NCBI GenBank assembly: GCA_023474385.1 | Contig: JAMCYB010000019.1 | Coordinates: forward strand, 1 to 8,473 | Length of the DNA: 8,473 bases | Reading direction: 5' to 3' | DNA from: Candidatus Martarchaeota archaeon | GTDB lineage: Archaea; Micrarchaeota; Micrarchaeia; Micrarchaeales; Micrarchaeaceae | In this document: positions 6,631 through 8,473 of the stretch, one piece after another | How the letters are laid out: each line of letters starts with the position of its first letter | Position numbering within the stretch: the stretch's first letter is position 1 | Notes under the pieces: model-generated | Database searches by the model: none | What the model was told of the DNA's origin: nothing | The model's input: the letters and a program-made list of their open reading frames with translations, nothing else | Translations under genes and position numbers: made by a program

Positions 6631-8097
6631 ATGGCTCTAGAATTCATGGACAAGATAGCCAAATTCATACCAAGCATCAAGCCACCGGCACGGCCGCTCT
6701 CGCTCAGAGAGAAAATGTACTGGACCGCGGTCATAATAGGGGTCTATTTCATACTATACAACATAGATGCATATGGGGTCAATGTTGCTGCAGTGTCTTC
6801 TTCCTTGGAGCTGATAAGCATAGTGTTCGCCGCAAAGATAGGCAGCGTCATAACGGTAGGCATAGGTCCGATAGTGCTGGCGAGCATACTGCTGCAGCTC
6901 ATAAACGGCTCCGGCCTGATAAAGGTGGATATGAACAACGTGCAGGACAAATCGCGTTTCCAGGCCCTGCAGAAGCTTCTTGCAATCAGCATTGCGGTAG
7001 TAGAGGCAGCAATATACGCGGTTACGGGCTTTGTGCCTGTTGAGTCCGCATCATTCCTAGGCATAGTCATACTGCAGCTTGCCATAGGCGCAATATCGAT
7101 AGTGTTCATGGACGAGCTGATGACAAAGTACGGCATAACATCGGGCATAAACATGTTCATAGCTAGCGGCGTGTCATATGCCATAGTAGCAGGAACCGCC
7201 GAAATATTAATACCGGAAGCGATATCGGCGATAGCTGCAGGCAGTGCCGCTGCAATATCGAATACGGTGCTGGTGTTCGCGCCATTGTTCTTCTCAATAA
7301 TAATATTCCTCATAAGCATATATGCATACGAGACAAAGGTAGAGCTGCCATTGTCTTTTGAGCAGCTCAGGGGCCTTGGCGGGAGGCTGCCCATACCATT
7401 CCTGTATGTGAGCGTGCTGCCGGTCATACTAGCGTCAGCTCTCGAGCTCAGCATGACTGTGTGGTTCAGGTTCTTAGCAGGAGTGAAGGGAAGCCTGGCG
7501 GGACTGGCGAAGTTCATAGCGTTCTACCAGCCGGTAGGCACAGCCACGGGAGGCACGTCGTTGCAGCTCACCGGAGGCATAACATACCTGATGTCTCCAT
7601 CGTTCCCGCTGCCCTATTCGGCAGCTTATGGAGGTGTTGGAGGCTATGCCAACTACTTCAACTTCCTTCTCACTCAGACGAGCAGGCTGTACATGCCTGC
7701 TGGAGGATTCATACTGGTGCCCGAATGGGTGCATGCGATAATCTACACATTGGTGCTGATAGCCCTTTGCATCGTCTTTGGCAAGTTCTGGATAGAGATG
7801 ACAGGCCAGAGCCCGAAGAACGTTGCCGAGCAGCTTGGCGACCAGGGCTGGCAGATACCAGGGTTCAGGAGGGATCCGAGGATAGTGGAGAATGTGCTCA
7901 ATAGGTATATACCCACGGTAACTGTACTGGGAAGCATCTTTGTAGGGCTGCTTGCAGCGGTAGCCACGCTCACTGGAGCGATGGGCACAGGCATGGGCAT
8001 ACTTCTTACCGTAGGAATAATATACATGGTGTACCAGCAGCTTGAGCAGGAGAGGCTATTCGATACCTATCCGATACTGGACAAGCTCACGAAGTAG
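6631..8097 (+). CDS. secY: Protein translocase subunit SecY
   Basis: SecY is the channel-forming subunit of the SecYEG/Sec61 translocon in the cytoplasmic membrane, through which unfolded proteins are exported or inserted. Ten membrane segments are apparent, at about 30-46, 72-93, 113-135, 143-162, 170-190, 209-231, 257-275, 362-385, 428-447 and 449-468. Recognisable blocks are the amphipathic N-terminal IPSIKPPARPLSLREK (13-28), RFQALQKLLAI (109-119), YETKVELPLSFEQ (233-245), EMTGQSPKNVAEQL (389-402), GFRRDPRIVENVLNRYIP (411-428) and the last helix with GILLTVGIIYMVYQQLEQ. At 488 aa it is longer than the ~436-aa Methanocaldococcus protein, mostly because the external loop between helices 7 and 8 (about 276-361) is enlarged. 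GGTCGG (6622-6627) ends 3 nt before the ATG. The usual ribosomal-protein and adenylate kinase neighbours are absent; it is instead the last gene of the DUF929 cluster. Confidence 0.96.
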   Translation: MALEFMDKIAKFIPSIKPPARPLSLREKMYWTAVIIGVYFILYNIDAYGVNVAAVSSSLELISIVFAAKIGSVITVGIGPIVLASILLQLINGSGLIKVDMNNVQDKSRFQALQKLLAISIAVVEAAIYAVTGFVPVESASFLGIVILQLAIGAISIVFMDELMTKYGITSGINMFIASGVSYAIVAGTAEILIPEAISAIAAGSAAAISNTVLVFAPLFFSIIIFLISIYAYETKVELPLSFEQLRGLGGRLPIPFLYVSVLPVILASALELSMTVWFRFLAGVKGSLAGLAKFIAFYQPVGTATGGTSLQLTGGITYLMSPSFPLPYSAAYGGVGGYANYFNFLLTQTSRLYMPAGGFILVPEWVHAIIYTLVLIALCIVFGKFWIEMTGQSPKNVAEQLGDQGWQIPGFRRDPRIVENVLNRYIPTVTVLGSIFVGLLAAVATLTGAMGTGMGILLTVGIIYMVYQQLEQERLFDTYPILDKLTK

Positions 8098-8107
8098 GAA
8101 TAGCGTT

Positions 8108-8127
8108 GCGGCTTTCGCCGCCTTTTT
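8108..8127 (+). terminator. Hairpin and T-run after secY
   Basis: GCGGC (8108-8112) pairs with GCCGC (8117-8121) around TTTC, and five T follow after one C. It begins 10 nt after the secY stop. In archaea the T-run alone can terminate transcription, so the hairpin may be incidental or aid RNA stability. Confidence 0.55.
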
Positions 8128-8189
8128 ATTGCAGCTTCGCTCTAGCGAGTAAGTAGGCAGCCCTTAGGCTATTCGAATGTTATTCACTT

Positions 8190-8224
8190 CCTGCTGCGTC
8201 CATGCAATGATGGGCGCAGCTAGG
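8190..8224. other. Strong hairpin between convergent secY and eL41 genes
   Basis: GCTGCGTCCAT (8193-8203) pairs over 11 positions with ATGGGCGCAGC (8210-8220), with a single G-U pair and a 6-base loop GCAATG. Three further pairs (CCT 8190-8192 with AGG 8222-8224) form past one bulged T. No T-run follows on either strand, so it is not a plain terminator. It may be a processed 3' end, a small RNA, or a protein-binding palindrome. The whole stretch 8128-8255 contains no recognisable gene. Confidence 0.45.
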
Positions 8225-8255
8225 CTAAGCATTCAGAATCAACAGCAAAAGTCGA

Positions 8256-8369
8256 TCAGAGCTTTCCTACTCTGCGCTTCTGTGCCCTTTTGAGCCTCTT
8301 GCGTCTCTTCTTGAGCCACTTCCAGCGCATCCTTCCTTTCTTCTTCCATTTCCTGGGTATGCTTCCCAA
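8256..8369 (-). CDS. rpl41e: Large ribosomal subunit protein eL41
   Basis: This 37-aa, extremely basic peptide has the eL41 core [14 protein letters not shown] (residues 5-18), followed by alternating Lys/Arg/Leu that would form one long helix. In archaeal and eukaryotic ribosomes eL41 is a single helix at the subunit interface. The gene is easily missed because of its size and start codon. A shorter reading from ATG 8330 (24 aa) would discard the conserved PRKWKKKGR part. The start is instead one of two adjacent TTG codons (8372 or 8369). TTG 8369 is preferred because GGTGTA (8378-8373) ends 3 nt before it, the same spacing as in priS, and because 37 aa matches the archaeal length I recall. 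It converges on secY. Confidence 0.88.
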   Translation of the reverse strand: MGSIPRKWKKKGRMRWKWLKKRRKRLKRAQKRRVGKL

Positions 8370-8404
8370 CAATACACCTTAGATATTATATGCTGTGCTT
8401 TGAA

Positions 8405-8412
8405 GTTATAAT
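8405..8412 (-). promoter_or_regulatory. TATA-like box for eL41
   Basis: The minus strand reads ATTATAAC. Transcription would begin near 8383, giving a leader of about 14 nt that just includes AAGGTG (8380-8375). A second A/T box, CATATAATATC, overlaps 8386-8396 but is too close to the start codon to serve it. Confidence 0.4.
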
Positions 8413-8440
8413 CAGCATTCTCTGAATATTATTTGCACTC

Positions 8441-8450
8441 ATATTTATAT
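8441..8450. promoter_or_regulatory. A/T-rich TATA-like element near the right edge
   Basis: ATATTTATAT reads as a TATA box on both strands (TTTATAT on plus, ATATAAAT on minus). It could serve a plus-strand gene beginning at or beyond the right edge, or be an upstream start for eL41. The ATG codons at 8462 and 8466 are too near the edge to judge. Confidence 0.3.
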
Positions 8451-8473
8451 GCCTTTCTAAAATGCATGCTGCA

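Noticed and set aside
6744..7517. Long open frame antisense to secY
   Set aside because: It mirrors secY codon structure, has no family-like motifs, and secY itself is unambiguous. Similar antisense frames over priS, tatD, DUF929 and the V4R gene were dropped for the same reason.
8172..8178. TTCGAAT resembling a tRNA T-loop
   Set aside because: Flanking bases do not pair as a T-stem, and no acceptor or anticodon arm can be found around it on either strand. The motif is also a self-complementary palindrome.
1..8473. CRISPR array or mobile element
   Set aside because: No regularly spaced direct repeats, transposase-like coding sequence or terminal inverted repeats with target duplications were seen on reading the window.

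Overview
The window reads as archaeal chromosome. It carries a eukaryote-type small DNA primase subunit, a ten-helix archaeal SecY, ribosomal protein eL41, and the archaeal families DUF373 and DUF929. It also has TATA boxes about 25 nt upstream of start codons and a tRNA whose intron lies outside the anticodon loop. Isoleucine is mostly ATA and arginine mostly AGG. DUF929 and the T-loop intron suggest an acid-habitat lineage or a DPANN/Micrarchaeota-like (ARMAN) archaeon. That placement is an inference from gene content only; nothing in the window fixes the taxonomy.

Layout. Positions 1-2109 (minus strand): a DUF373 membrane protein that runs off the left edge and, upstream of it, priS. Each has its own TATA box and a TTG start. 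Positions 2276-2848 (plus): a short HAD-like protein diverging from priS. Positions 2889-2999 (minus): tRNA-Arg(UCU) with a 36-nt intron in the T-loop, sharing one base with the stop codon of the TatD-type hydrolase gene (2999-3823, minus). Positions 3824-3940: a divergent promoter region with a perfect 9-bp inverted repeat. Positions 3941-8097 (plus): a tight four-gene cluster (gaps of 2 nt, a 29-nt overlap, then 20 nt). In order it encodes an exported, membrane-anchored DUF929 thioredoxin-like protein, a four-helix membrane protein with a Cys-Gly-Cys-Thr-Pro motif, a protein with one V4R domain and a degenerate second copy, and SecY. A hairpin plus T-run follows secY. Positions 8256-8369 (minus): eL41, 37 aa, also with a TTG start. 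A strong unexplained hairpin lies between the two convergent genes.

The minus-strand genes and tRNA are housekeeping information-processing functions. The plus-strand cluster is the least ordinary part. It places secY outside any ribosomal-protein operon, behind a surface thioredoxin-like protein and a Cys-containing membrane protein. This suggests, by inference only, a link between export through SecYE and disulfide handling outside the membrane. No CRISPR array, insertion sequence or other mobile element is visible.
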